Shown piece after piece: positions 51,802-59,560 of a stretch of DNA of 64,000 nt. Within the stretch, counting starts at the first letter, position 1. Each line of letters begins with the position of its first letter. This stretch comes from Capilliphycus robustus (GTDB taxonomy: Bacteria > Cyanobacteriota > Cyanobacteriia > Cyanobacteriales > Microcoleaceae): positions 14,511-78,510 of the forward strand of contig NZ_JAYGHR010000081.1 in NCBI RefSeq assembly GCF_034932365.1. The letters are read 5' to 3'. Made by a program: the position numbers and the translations under genes. The notes under the pieces are model-generated. The model saw only the letters and a program-made list of their open reading frames with translations, did not search any database and was not told the DNA's origin.

Positions 51802-52784
51802 AGCAGGTTTGAGACTCTTAGCAGGACGCTACCCTTATTAACTTTACCGCGATTGTCACCCCCCTTTGTCAATTTGTTCAACTTTTTAGGGGTGATGATT
51901 GAGACAAATTTGGGGTATAACCCCCGATTAGTCTTCTCCAGGGGATTGGGAGTTTCAGGGGTAATGGCCTACAGCTATCCGGGGTATAACCCCCTATTTT
52001 TTCAGGTGTTGGGATTTGGAGTTTAAAGATCTTGTAAAGTTCAGAAGCCTGGAACCATATATCTTCTAATCAATTTTAAGACAACTTCAGAGCTTTTTTA
52101 AAGATTGTGTAAAGCTGGATTGATATCCTCGACATTTGATCAAACATATGTCAATCTTCTATATAGCTGTGAAATCAAAGTGAAACCTGAGATCCTCTCA
52201 GGTGAAAAGAGTTAGGGCAGGTTAATTTAGAGTGAGCCTGTTAGAGTAATTAAGTTTCTGTGTTGTTTCTGTTGGTCTAGCCTGATTGTTGGCCATTGGC
52301 TCTCAGGTTTAATAAAGGCAGGCTGAAAAAATTGAGGAAATCTAACTCAGTTAAAATGGCTGGAATTTAAGTTTAATCAAATCTTTCATCTCATAAAAAC
52401 CAGTTACACGTTTAGAACAGTGCAATTTTGTAGAGACTCCAGTAATTTTACCTCTGGAAGTTTACTGCAAATTTAGATCTAAAAAAACAGCAGATTAGCT
52501 GATGAGTTTAGAAGAGATTCACTGTTGTTAAATGCCTTTCTCAATCCGGGAAAGATAAAAAGATCAAAAAATCTATGCGTAATGAAGCTTTCAGCCTCAA
52601 AATTTTTTAAAAAATAGAGGACTGAATCAATATTTTCTGGGTTCAGAAATCGGCAAGCACAGATCTCCAACGCAAGACCAGACAATTCTGGGGTCAAGTG
52701 CAATTCTAAACCGAATTTTTAGCCTGGTTTTTCAGAAATAAGAATAGCCCAAGTTCTATTCGGAGTTACACTCCCTGAATATCT
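51802..52784 (+). promoter_or_regulatory. Long hetC upstream/leader region
   Basis: The 983-base gap between mutS and hetC has no convincing gene. It holds two HetR-like palindromes (51911-51993), a hairpin CCTGAG/CTCAGG (about 52187-52201) with a partly repeated AAACCTGAGAG motif near 52305, and long AT-rich DNA up to the hetC ATG. A long leader is also a feature of Anabaena hetC. No canonical NtcA site GTAN8TAC was found. Confidence 0.5.
51911..51993. promoter_or_regulatory. Two HetR-like operator palindromes
   Basis: GGGGTATAACCCC occurs exactly twice, at 51911-51923 and 51981-51993, 70 bases apart. The arms GGGGT/ACCCC match those of the HetR-binding inverted repeat in the Anabaena hetP promoter (GGGGTCTAACCCC as I recall), differing only in one central base. 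They lie 790-870 bases ahead of hetC and just beyond the mutS start. HetR also exists in non-heterocystous filamentous cyanobacteria. Binding is inferred, not shown. Confidence 0.55.
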
Positions 52785-55700
52785 ATGACCAACTCGAATT
52801 ATCAGTTTCGGTATCCTACTGACAACCCGAGCAGAAAAAAGGGTGCATCAGAGAGTATTCCAGCCTTTGAAAAACTCTTAACCCTTATCCAGGTTGATAG
52901 TAGTCTGGCTGTTAATCTCAGTCAGGGAGCCGAAGTATATTGCTATGAGCTAGGAGATGAGATTGCCATTGCAGCGAGCAATCATTCTCTAGATGTAAGC
53001 AATTATCAACTAAATCAGTCCCCAAATTCTGTTCAGGGCAAACATGATGATGCAATTTATCTGATTTGTCAAGGTCACGTTAGACTAATTGCTACTGACC
53101 CCAGCAAAGACCGGGAAGTTTCCGTTTCCCTGCTGGAAGCCGGAGAAATGTTTGGAGGCGATCGCCATTGGACAAGCCTCGAACCTTTACCCTATCAAGC
53201 GATCGCGGCGAGTCCCGTTAGCGTTGCTCGTCTAACCCTTAACACTCTAAAACCCTGGCTTGAGAAATTTCCCCAATGGCGAGAGGAACTACAGACGACA
53301 ACCCAACAACGCCAACGTCTGATTTTTTTCAAAACCCAAACCGAACTGCGGCGTTTAACCAGTTCTCAACTGCGAGAACTCTTACCCCAGATCAGCGAAC
53401 GTCAAATTCCAGCCCAAACCCAACTCAAAACGGCAACACCCCAATCAAATGGGCGTTACTGGCTGTACCAAGGAGAAATCACGGGAACAGAGTCTCTTCC
53501 CCAACGGGGACAAAGTTGGGGCTATCCCGATACTACCCCGCCCGCGTGGGTAGCCCAAAGCCCTCTAGTGATTTATCACCTCTCAGTCGAAGATTGGCAA
53601 AATATTTCCCAAAACCCGACAACCGGCTCTAAACCCGTCTCTCGTCCCTCCATCTCCGTTCAACCCTCCGCCAAAAAAGCGACACCGCCCCTTACCGTTG
53701 TTCCCCCACCGAATACGAACGATGTCGAAATCGAACTTCCCAAGCCTCGAAAATACAAGGGAGGACGGGGACTTTGGCGGCGTTATCCCTGCATTGAACA
53801 GCAAAGTTCCTCCGACTGTGGCGCTGCTTGTCTGGCGACAATTGGACAATACTATGGCAAAACATGGAGTCTGAACCGCTTACGAAACCTAGCCGGGGTG
53901 GGACGTTCCGGTGCCTCTTTAAAAGGATTAGCACGGGCGGCTGAAAGTTTAGGATTTCAAGTTCGACCGGTACGAGCCAGTTTGGGACGGCTAGAAAACC
54001 AAAAAAATCCCTGGATTGCTCATTGGCAGGGGGATCACTATGTTGTGGTCTATTGGGTGAAACGCCGCAAAGTGTTAATTGCTGACCCCGCTCAAGGAAA
54101 ACGGGAGTTATCTCGTCAAGAATTTCTCGCCGGATGGACGGGTTATGCGTTGTTGGTTGACCCCACAGAACGACTCGAAGAGGTCGAGAACGAAAAACGT
54201 TCTCTGGGTCGATTTATGGGGGTGTTATGGCCCTACAAAGGTTTGGGACTGCAAATCATTCTGATTTCGATTTTGATTCAGGTTTTTGCCCTCGTGTCCC
54301 CTCTGATTACGCAAATTATTCTCGATCAAGTCGTCGTTAATAAAAGCCTCACCAGCTTACACGTTTTTGCCTTGGGTGCTTTGTTGTTTGGGTTGTGGAG
54401 TTTAGGATTATCTTCGATTCGACAATATTTGTTGAGTTTTCTCTCCAACCGTCTGGATTTAACTCTAATTAGTGGTTTTATCCAACATACCCTCAAACTT
54501 CCCCTCAAGTTCTTTGAGTCTCGGCGAGTGGGTGACATTATTACCCGAGTTCAAGAAAACCAAAAAATTCAGCAATTTTTAATTGGTCAAATCCTGCTAG
54601 CATGGCTGAATTTTGTCACGGGATTTGTCTATTTGGGATTGATGCTGTACTACAACTGGCAGCTTACCGTTTTGATTTTGGGTTTAATTCCGCCGATTCT
54701 ATTGCTAACTTTGGGTTCAACGCCCTTTCTCCGCAAAGTTTCTCGTCAAGTTTTTAATGCGTCAGCCGATCAAAATTCTGCCCTAGTGGAGATGATTACC
54801 GGGGTTTCTACGGTTAAAGCAGTCGCGGCAGAACAGGAGTTACGGTGGCGCTGGGAAGATCGCCTAACTGAACAACTGAATATGAGGTTTAAAGCCCAGA
54901 AATTGGCGATTAATCTGGGGTTTATGAGTGGATTAATTAACTCCATTGGCGGGACAGCAATACTCTGGTTTGGGGCGATGTTAGTCATTCAAGATCAATT
55001 AACCATTGGTCAATTTGTGGCGTTTAACATGATGCAGGGTAAGGTGATTGCGCCTGTAATTGCCTTGGCGGGTTTGTGGGATGAACTGCAAGAAGTGTTG
55101 ATTTCGGTTGAACGTCTCAATGATGTTTTTGACACTGAACCGGAGGAAACCTCACAAAAACCGTTATTGATGTTGCCTCCCCTACAAGGGCAAATTAAGT
55201 TTGATCAAGTGACATTTCGCTATGCGGAAGATGAGAATAACACCTTAGAAAATCTTTCTTTTGAGATGGAAGCGGGAGAAACCATTGCAATTGTTGGCCG
55301 CAGTGGTTCGGGTAAAAGTACGTTGGTGAAGCTGTTACAAGCCCTGTATCATCCTCGTAGTGGTCGCATTTGGGTAGATGGACATGATCTTCGTCATGTG
55401 TCTAGCCAGTCTCTCCGAACTCAGATGGGGGTTGTGCCGCAGGAATGTTATCTGTTTTCGGGGACGATTCTGGAAAATATTACCATCTATCGAGAAGAAT
55501 ATACTCTCGAACAGGTTGTTGAAGTTGCCAAATTAGCAGAAGCTCACAGCTTTATTCAAACGTTACCACTGGGATATAACACGAAAGTTGGAGAACGAGG
55601 ATCAAGCTTGTCGGGAGGCCAACGTCAACGGGTGGCGATCGCTCGGGCGTTGTTAGGAAATCCTCGAATTTTAGTATTAGATGAAGCGACAAGTTCTTTG

Positions 55701-55916
55701 GATACAGAAAGTGAACGACGCTTTCAACGGAATTTAGAACAGATGAGTCGCGATCGCACGACGATTATTATTGCTCATCGTCTGTCTACGGTTCGGAATG
55801 CGGATCAAATTTTGGTACTTGATCGGGGGGTGTTAGTCGAAAAGGGAAATCACCAACAATTGATGGAGACTCAAGGCCTTTATTATCACTTAGCCCAGCA
55901 ACAACTTAACCTTTAA
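52785..55916 (+). CDS. hetC: HetC-type peptidase-containing ABC exporter
   Basis: The 1043-residue protein has the layout and nearly the length of Anabaena HetC. Residues about 30-280 resemble cyclic-nucleotide-binding domains (LICQGHVRLIATDPS..LLEAGEMFGGD). A C39 peptidase follows at about 330-455 with Cys345 in SSSDCGAACLA, His418 in GDHYVVVY and Asp434 in IADPAQG, so the protease looks active. Then come the six-helix membrane domain (about 475-760) and an ABC ATPase with Walker A IVGRSGSGKST, signature LSGGQRQRVAIA and Walker B ILVLDEATSSLD. Such exporters cut substrates after a double glycine and pump them out. It heads a plus-strand series hlyD, hetP, two GG-leader genes, a giant RTX protein and ppiC. 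Confidence 0.88.
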   Translation: MTNSNYQFRYPTDNPSRKKGASESIPAFEKLLTLIQVDSSLAVNLSQGAEVYCYELGDEIAIAASNHSLDVSNYQLNQSPNSVQGKHDDAIYLICQGHVRLIATDPSKDREVSVSLLEAGEMFGGDRHWTSLEPLPYQAIAASPVSVARLTLNTLKPWLEKFPQWREELQTTTQQRQRLIFFKTQTELRRLTSSQLRELLPQISERQIPAQTQLKTATPQSNGRYWLYQGEITGTESLPQRGQSWGYPDTTPPAWVAQSPLVIYHLSVEDWQNISQNPTTGSKPVSRPSISVQPSAKKATPPLTVVPPPNTNDVEIELPKPRKYKGGRGLWRRYPCIEQQSSSDCGAACLATIGQYYGKTWSLNRLRNLAGVGRSGASLKGLARAAESLGFQVRPVRASLGRLENQKNPWIAHWQGDHYVVVYWVKRRKVLIADPAQGKRELSRQEFLAGWTGYALLVDPTERLEEVENEKRSLGRFMGVLWPYKGLGLQIILISILIQVFALVSPLITQIILDQVVVNKSLTSLHVFALGALLFGLWSLGLSSIRQYLLSFLSNRLDLTLISGFIQHTLKLPLKFFESRRVGDIITRVQENQKIQQFLIGQILLAWLNFVTGFVYLGLMLYYNWQLTVLILGLIPPILLLTLGSTPFLRKVSRQVFNASADQNSALVEMITGVSTVKAVAAEQELRWRWEDRLTEQLNMRFKAQKLAINLGFMSGLINSIGGTAILWFGAMLVIQDQLTIGQFVAFNMMQGKVIAPVIALAGLWDELQEVLISVERLNDVFDTEPEETSQKPLLMLPPLQGQIKFDQVTFRYAEDENNTLENLSFEMEAGETIAIVGRSGSGKSTLVKLLQALYHPRSGRIWVDGHDLRHVSSQSLRTQMGVVPQECYLFSGTILENITIYREEYTLEQVVEVAKLAEAHSFIQTLPLGYNTKVGERGSSLSGGQRQRVAIARALLGNPRILVLDEATSSLDTESERRFQRNLEQMSRDRTTIIIAHRLSTVRNADQILVLDRGVLVEKGNHQQLMETQGLYYHLAQQQLNL

Positions 55917-56526
55917 ATCTCTGTGAATTTATTTCATTACATAAAAATTCTGATCGGTACATCTGAGCCTTCGTTGTCTTCTAACTGAGAATGCCACGAC
56001 CTATCGGATATCCTTTCGTGATCATCTTTTTGACAGTCAAACAACAAGTTTTTGATTAAATTTGATGATAGCAACACCAAAAGACTTCTAATTAATGTTT
56101 GGGGGTGATTAAAAGCTTAAGATATTATTAAAGTATTGAATTTTTCGGTAGCAATTTGATCATTCCCATCGGTTAAATTGCAACAACAAATCAAACAGGT
56201 TATACCCTTTATGAAATTTACAAAACTTGAAATGAAATTCTTCAAAAAAATAGCAAAAATTGCCAAATTGGCAGAATCATAAACCCCTGTCAGTTATAAT
56301 ACTAATAACTTTGAGTTTCAGCCTGCCAGTCATCACGTTTCACAGCTAAATTGAGGCATATCAGAAACACACATCCGCCAAAAACTACCCTTGTCTTTTC
56401 TCGATTGAGAGCTGGTATGCCTCTGGTACGGGCGAACTCAACAAAATATTGATCACCCCTTTTGCGGCAGGTAATCTACTGAATTCGCCCGACTCTAAAT
56501 CTAACGTTGTTACAACATTTAAAGTG
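55917..56526. other. 610-base gap between hetC and hlyD
   Basis: The gap contains no convincing frame; it is AT-rich with several short T-runs. The first in-frame codons from 56449 (TTG) do not look conserved. An hlyD promoter is probably here, so hetC and hlyD need not be one transcript. Confidence 0.4.
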
Positions 56527-58203
56527 ATGAGCTTCAACATTCGACCTCGCTTCCGAAAAAAACAAACTCCTGAATCAGATTCTCATTCAGAGGATAAGCA
56601 GAGTTATTTGTATGATTTAAACTTCTCCCGAGAAGAGATTGAAGAAGCCCACTCCATCCGAGGTGGAGTAACAGGTTCTCTTCCCCTAACCCCACCTATT
56701 TCCCATACTACTTATCCCCTCACTCCCAAAGACAAAGACTCCAAAAAAATTGTTTCTAATTCGGGAAATTGGTCAATTGCTTTACAGTCGGTATTAGATC
56801 AACCGCCCGCCTCATTTCCGATGCGACTTTTTTGGGGTGGGACGGTATTTTGTATCGCCTTTGCAGCCTGGGCGCATTTCGGGACTGTTGATGAAGTGGG
56901 TAATGCGCGAGGTGAATTAATTCCCCAAGGAAATGTTTACAAAGTTAATCCGGTGGAAATGGGGAAAATAGCCACTTTAGCCGTCAAAGAAGGGGATGCT
57001 GTAAAAGCGGGCCAAGTTATTGCTGAACTTGATAGTCAATTGGCTTTAGCAGAAATTGAACGACTCCAACAACAACTTAATTCCTGGGAAATTGAACAAA
57101 CCCAAAAACAAGGATTTTTAGAAAGAACTCATTTAGAAAAGAAAAGTCGCAGTGCCATTTCAATGGCTCTAATTCAAACCCATGAAGCAGAAATTGAACG
57201 GGTAAAAACACAAATCAAGGGGACTGAACGGGTACTGAGTCAGCTACAATTACAAGTAGAAAGCGCTCAAGCCCGAGTAGAGAATATAGAACCCTTACCG
57301 ACGCAAGCGGATGAACTTTTAGAAAAACTTTATGCCGATAAAGCCGCATCGGTTGAACGGGTTGAACGGCTCAAACCGTTAGTTGAAGAAGGGGCGATTT
57401 CTCAGGAGTTATTGTTTCAAGCTGAACAGTCTTTACGCGATCGCGAACGAGCGATTGTTCAGGCTCAATTGTCCGAGAAAAATAGCACAAAAGAACAGGT
57501 GTTTCAAGCCCAGCAAATGTTGCGAGAGCGTCAACAGATGATCACTCAATCTGAAGGGGAATTGCAACAGTTGCAAGCCGAAGTGAATCGTCTTTATGTT
57601 GAACTAGAACAAAAACAATCAGAAGCCAAAGCCGTTGAGATAGAAGCCGATCAGAAAATTCAGCAAATCGAGCTAGAAATCATTCAGCTTCAAGCCTCAA
57701 TCAAAGATACTAAAACTTTGTTGACATCGGCAAAAATGAAACGAGAGGAGCGATTTATTTATGCTCCGGTTGATGGCTATATTTCGACTTTGAATGTTGC
57801 CAATATTGGAGAAGTCGTTCAACCCGGACAAAATATTGCTGAAATTTTGCCGAAAAATACTCCATTAGTTTTATCGGCGAATATGCCTAATACAGAAGCA
57901 GGTTTTCTAAAAGTTGGGATGCCTGTTAAGGTGAAGTTTGATGCTTATCCTTATCAAGATTATGGAGTCATCGAAGGAACTCTTACCTCGATTTCTCCTG
58001 ATACAAAAACTGAACCCAATCAGCCACCTGTATATCAGCTTGAAGTTGAGTTAGAACAGAATTACGTTCTGGAAAATCAAGAAAAAATATCATTTAAACC
58101 CGGACAAACCGCAACGGCAGATATTATCATTCGTCAGCGTCGCATTGCTGATGTATTACTCGAACCTTTGCAAAAGTTTCAGAAGAATGGTATAGAACTT
58201 TAA
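56527..58203 (+). CDS. HlyD-family membrane fusion (adaptor) protein
   Basis: From ATG 56527 (MSFNIRPRFRKKQTPE) the protein has about 558 residues. A cytoplasmic basic start is followed by one membrane helix (FWGGTVFCIAFAAWAHFG), a lipoyl half-motif (VNPVEMGKIATLAVKEGDAV), a long coiled-coil hairpin (from about residue 190 to 430, rich in Gln/Glu/Leu), the second lipoyl half (APVDGYISTLNVANIGEVVQ) and a beta-barrel end. Adaptor proteins of this kind link an inner-membrane ABC exporter to an outer-membrane channel. Position directly behind hetC makes it the obvious partner. No tolC gene is in the window. Confidence 0.88.
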   Translation: MSFNIRPRFRKKQTPESDSHSEDKQSYLYDLNFSREEIEEAHSIRGGVTGSLPLTPPISHTTYPLTPKDKDSKKIVSNSGNWSIALQSVLDQPPASFPMRLFWGGTVFCIAFAAWAHFGTVDEVGNARGELIPQGNVYKVNPVEMGKIATLAVKEGDAVKAGQVIAELDSQLALAEIERLQQQLNSWEIEQTQKQGFLERTHLEKKSRSAISMALIQTHEAEIERVKTQIKGTERVLSQLQLQVESAQARVENIEPLPTQADELLEKLYADKAASVERVERLKPLVEEGAISQELLFQAEQSLRDRERAIVQAQLSEKNSTKEQVFQAQQMLRERQQMITQSEGELQQLQAEVNRLYVELEQKQSEAKAVEIEADQKIQQIELEIIQLQASIKDTKTLLTSAKMKREERFIYAPVDGYISTLNVANIGEVVQPGQNIAEILPKNTPLVLSANMPNTEAGFLKVGMPVKVKFDAYPYQDYGVIEGTLTSISPDTKTEPNQPPVYQLEVELEQNYVLENQEKISFKPGQTATADIIIRQRRIADVLLEPLQKFQKNGIEL

Positions 58204-58303
58204 TCCTTGATTCTTCTGTTTGATAAGTTTGATTTCTATCTAACTTGTCATCTTTGAAAAAGTCAAACAAATTATACGTTAAACCAATCTGGGGGCTATT
58301 CAC

Positions 58304-58606
58304 ATGAACTCTTTAAATAATCCTTCTCCTAATCAGCGAGATAAAGCAATGAGCGAAGAACAATTTAACCAGGTGATTGATGCCATACTAGCCGGAAAAT
58401 ATTCCTGGGCTTGTGTTTTGATTCTCCGATTTGTAGGTTATAATCCTTTGCATTATATTCCCTACCGTACTTACAATCGGTTAATGAAAGATAATGATCA
58501 AAATCCTAAGTCAAAATCTAAATTGAGTTCAACTTATTTATCTAATCAAAGCGATAAGTCTTTTAAGGAGAGTATTAAAGTTCAATCAACTGGTTCTAGA
58601 TTTTGA
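58304..58606 (+). CDS. hetP: HetP-family protein
   Basis: The 100-residue protein carries the HetP core at residues 16-64: MSEEQFNQVIDAILAGKYSW, ACVLILRFVGYNPLHYIPYR and TYNRLMKDN, one of the most recognisable cyanobacterial signatures. The tail is low-complexity (Lys/Ser-rich). HetP and its paralogues control commitment to heterocyst differentiation in Anabaena; in filamentous strains without heterocysts their role is unknown. The order hetC then hetP is shared with Anabaena, here with hlyD between. It ends before a terminator at 58686-58711. Confidence 0.88.
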   Translation: MNSLNNPSPNQRDKAMSEEQFNQVIDAILAGKYSWACVLILRFVGYNPLHYIPYRTYNRLMKDNDQNPKSKSKLSSTYLSNQSDKSFKESIKVQSTGSRF

Positions 58607-58685
58607 GTTAAAAGTCCTCGTCTCCCTTTTTAAAGGGGATTTAAGGGGATAAATTTAGAGAGAAAGATTTTACACTATATTTGAT

Positions 58686-58711
58686 GCTCACTGAAATTAA
58701 GTGAGCCTTTT
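58686..58711 (+). terminator. Terminator behind hetP
   Basis: GCTCACT (58686-58692) pairs with AGTGAGC (58700-58706) over a 7-base loop, followed by CTTTT. It separates the hlyD-hetP transcript from the first GG-leader gene. Confidence 0.65.
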
Positions 58712-58808
58712 GAGTTGAATATTTTTTCACAAAAAATGCTGCTTTTTATCACAAAAAAATATTTCAACTTTTCTGCCAAAATGGCAACACTTCCATTGAA
58801 AAGCTCGC

Positions 58809-58814
58809 TATATT
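58809..58814 (+). promoter_or_regulatory. Candidate -10 box for the first GG-leader gene
   Basis: TATATT at 58809-58814 lies about 60 bases ahead of the ATG, behind the hetP terminator. No clear -35 box is seen. The gene needs its own promoter since terminators lie on both sides. Confidence 0.3.
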
Positions 58815-58875
58815 AATTACAGAAAGGAAAAGCAAATCTTCCTGACCACATTTACAAAATCCGAGGAAAAAAACC

Positions 58876-59118
58876 ATGAATATCTCAGACTTAAATCACT
58901 TAGAAGTTGTTGCTGAAGAAACCAATGTAGAAGGTGGTTATTACTACGGATCTTCTGCATATGCTGGTGCCTATGCTAACGCAAATAGTATTGCTTACGG
59001 GCGAAATCCCAGATCTTACTCTTCCACCTACACCAATACATTTGTTGAAGGTACTTATCTTGCTGGTTCTAGCTCTTCTGCTACCTCGGAGGCTTCCACC
59101 GAGGAGTTCTACTATTAA
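58876..59118 (+). CDS. Double-glycine leader peptide 1, candidate HetC cargo
   Basis: An 80-residue protein starting behind GAGGAAAA. Residues 1-21 form a hydrophobic/acidic helical leader ending in two glycines (ISDLNHLEVVAEETNVEGG), with Leu/Val/Ala at spacing typical for C39 recognition. The mature 59 residues are Tyr/Ser/Ala/Asn-rich without Cys (YYYGSSAYAGAYANANSIAY and later SSSATSEASTEEFYY). Such low-complexity composition fits a matrix or amyloid-like secreted peptide better than a pore-forming bacteriocin; no maturation enzyme lies nearby. It has its own terminator (59170-59222), suggesting strong separate expression. The nearest exporter is HetC. Function is inferred from leader and context only. 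Confidence 0.72.
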   Translation: MNISDLNHLEVVAEETNVEGGYYYGSSAYAGAYANANSIAYGRNPRSYSSTYTNTFVEGTYLAGSSSSATSEASTEEFYY

Positions 59119-59169
59119 GTCCGGGGTTGCTGCTGGTAATTTACTGGCATAACAGTCAATTAGAACTTA

Positions 59170-59222
59170 AATCACTGAAAGCAAAACTACAAGCTTTTTA
59201 ATGCTTTCAGTGATTCTTTTTT
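59170..59222 (+). terminator. Terminator behind GG-leader gene 1
   Basis: AATCACTGAAAGC (59170-59182) is perfectly complementary to GCTTTCAGTGATT (59203-59215), followed by CTTTTTTT. This is one of the strongest terminators of the window. Confidence 0.9.
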
Positions 59223-59236
59223 CACCGAAGGAACAC

Positions 59237-59506
59237 ATGAGCCAACTTCAAATTACTGATCTAAACTTTTGCGAAAGCGATATCTACAATTCTCCAGAAA
59301 TTAATGGAGGAAGTGTTTCTGTCGCTGTGGATACCGATGTTAGTGTAGCAGTAAAAACTGGCGTTGGAGTCAATGTTAACGGTAATCAATATAACTACTG
59401 GGGTGGTTATAGGATTGCTGTTGCTACAGGTGTGGCAGTAGCTTATGCAGTTACAAGAGATGGATATACCTCTGCTTCTGCATACGTTTATACTAGCGCA
59501 TTTTAA
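59237..59506 (+). CDS. Double-glycine leader peptide 2, candidate HetC cargo
   Basis: From ATG 59237 (behind GAAGGAA) the protein has 89 residues. The leader LQITDLNFCESDIYNSPEIN ends in Gly24-Gly25; it shares ITDLN with leader 1. The mature 64 residues alternate Val/Ala with Ser/Thr/Asp and end in aromatic residues (SVSVAVDTDVSVAVKTGVGV, and AVATGVAVAYAV), a pattern suited to beta-strand stacking. No Cys lies in the mature part. An upstream in-frame ATG at 59201 sits inside the preceding terminator and is rejected. The giant Ser-rich RTX gene follows 54 bases later. Confidence 0.7.
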   Translation: MSQLQITDLNFCESDIYNSPEINGGSVSVAVDTDVSVAVKTGVGVNVNGNQYNYWGGYRIAVATGVAVAYAVTRDGYTSASAYVYTSAF

Positions 59507-59560
59507 CGTTCTACTGGAACTGCATAACATTTTATACTCTATTTCTGGAGATTAGTTACG

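Noticed and set aside
51964..51972. NtcA-like site GTA..TAC near the HetR-like palindromes
   Set aside because: The spacer in GTAATGGCCTAC is 6 bases, not the 8 required of the NtcA consensus, and no matching -10 box lies at the right distance.
52479..52703. Minus-strand 74-codon frame in the hetC upstream region
   Set aside because: No ribosome site, low complexity and AT-biased composition; it looks like chance in a long non-coding leader.
58876..59506. GG peptides as modified RiPPs or lanthipeptides
   Set aside because: No Cys in the mature parts and no LanM, radical SAM, YcaO or ATP-grasp gene in the neighbourhood.
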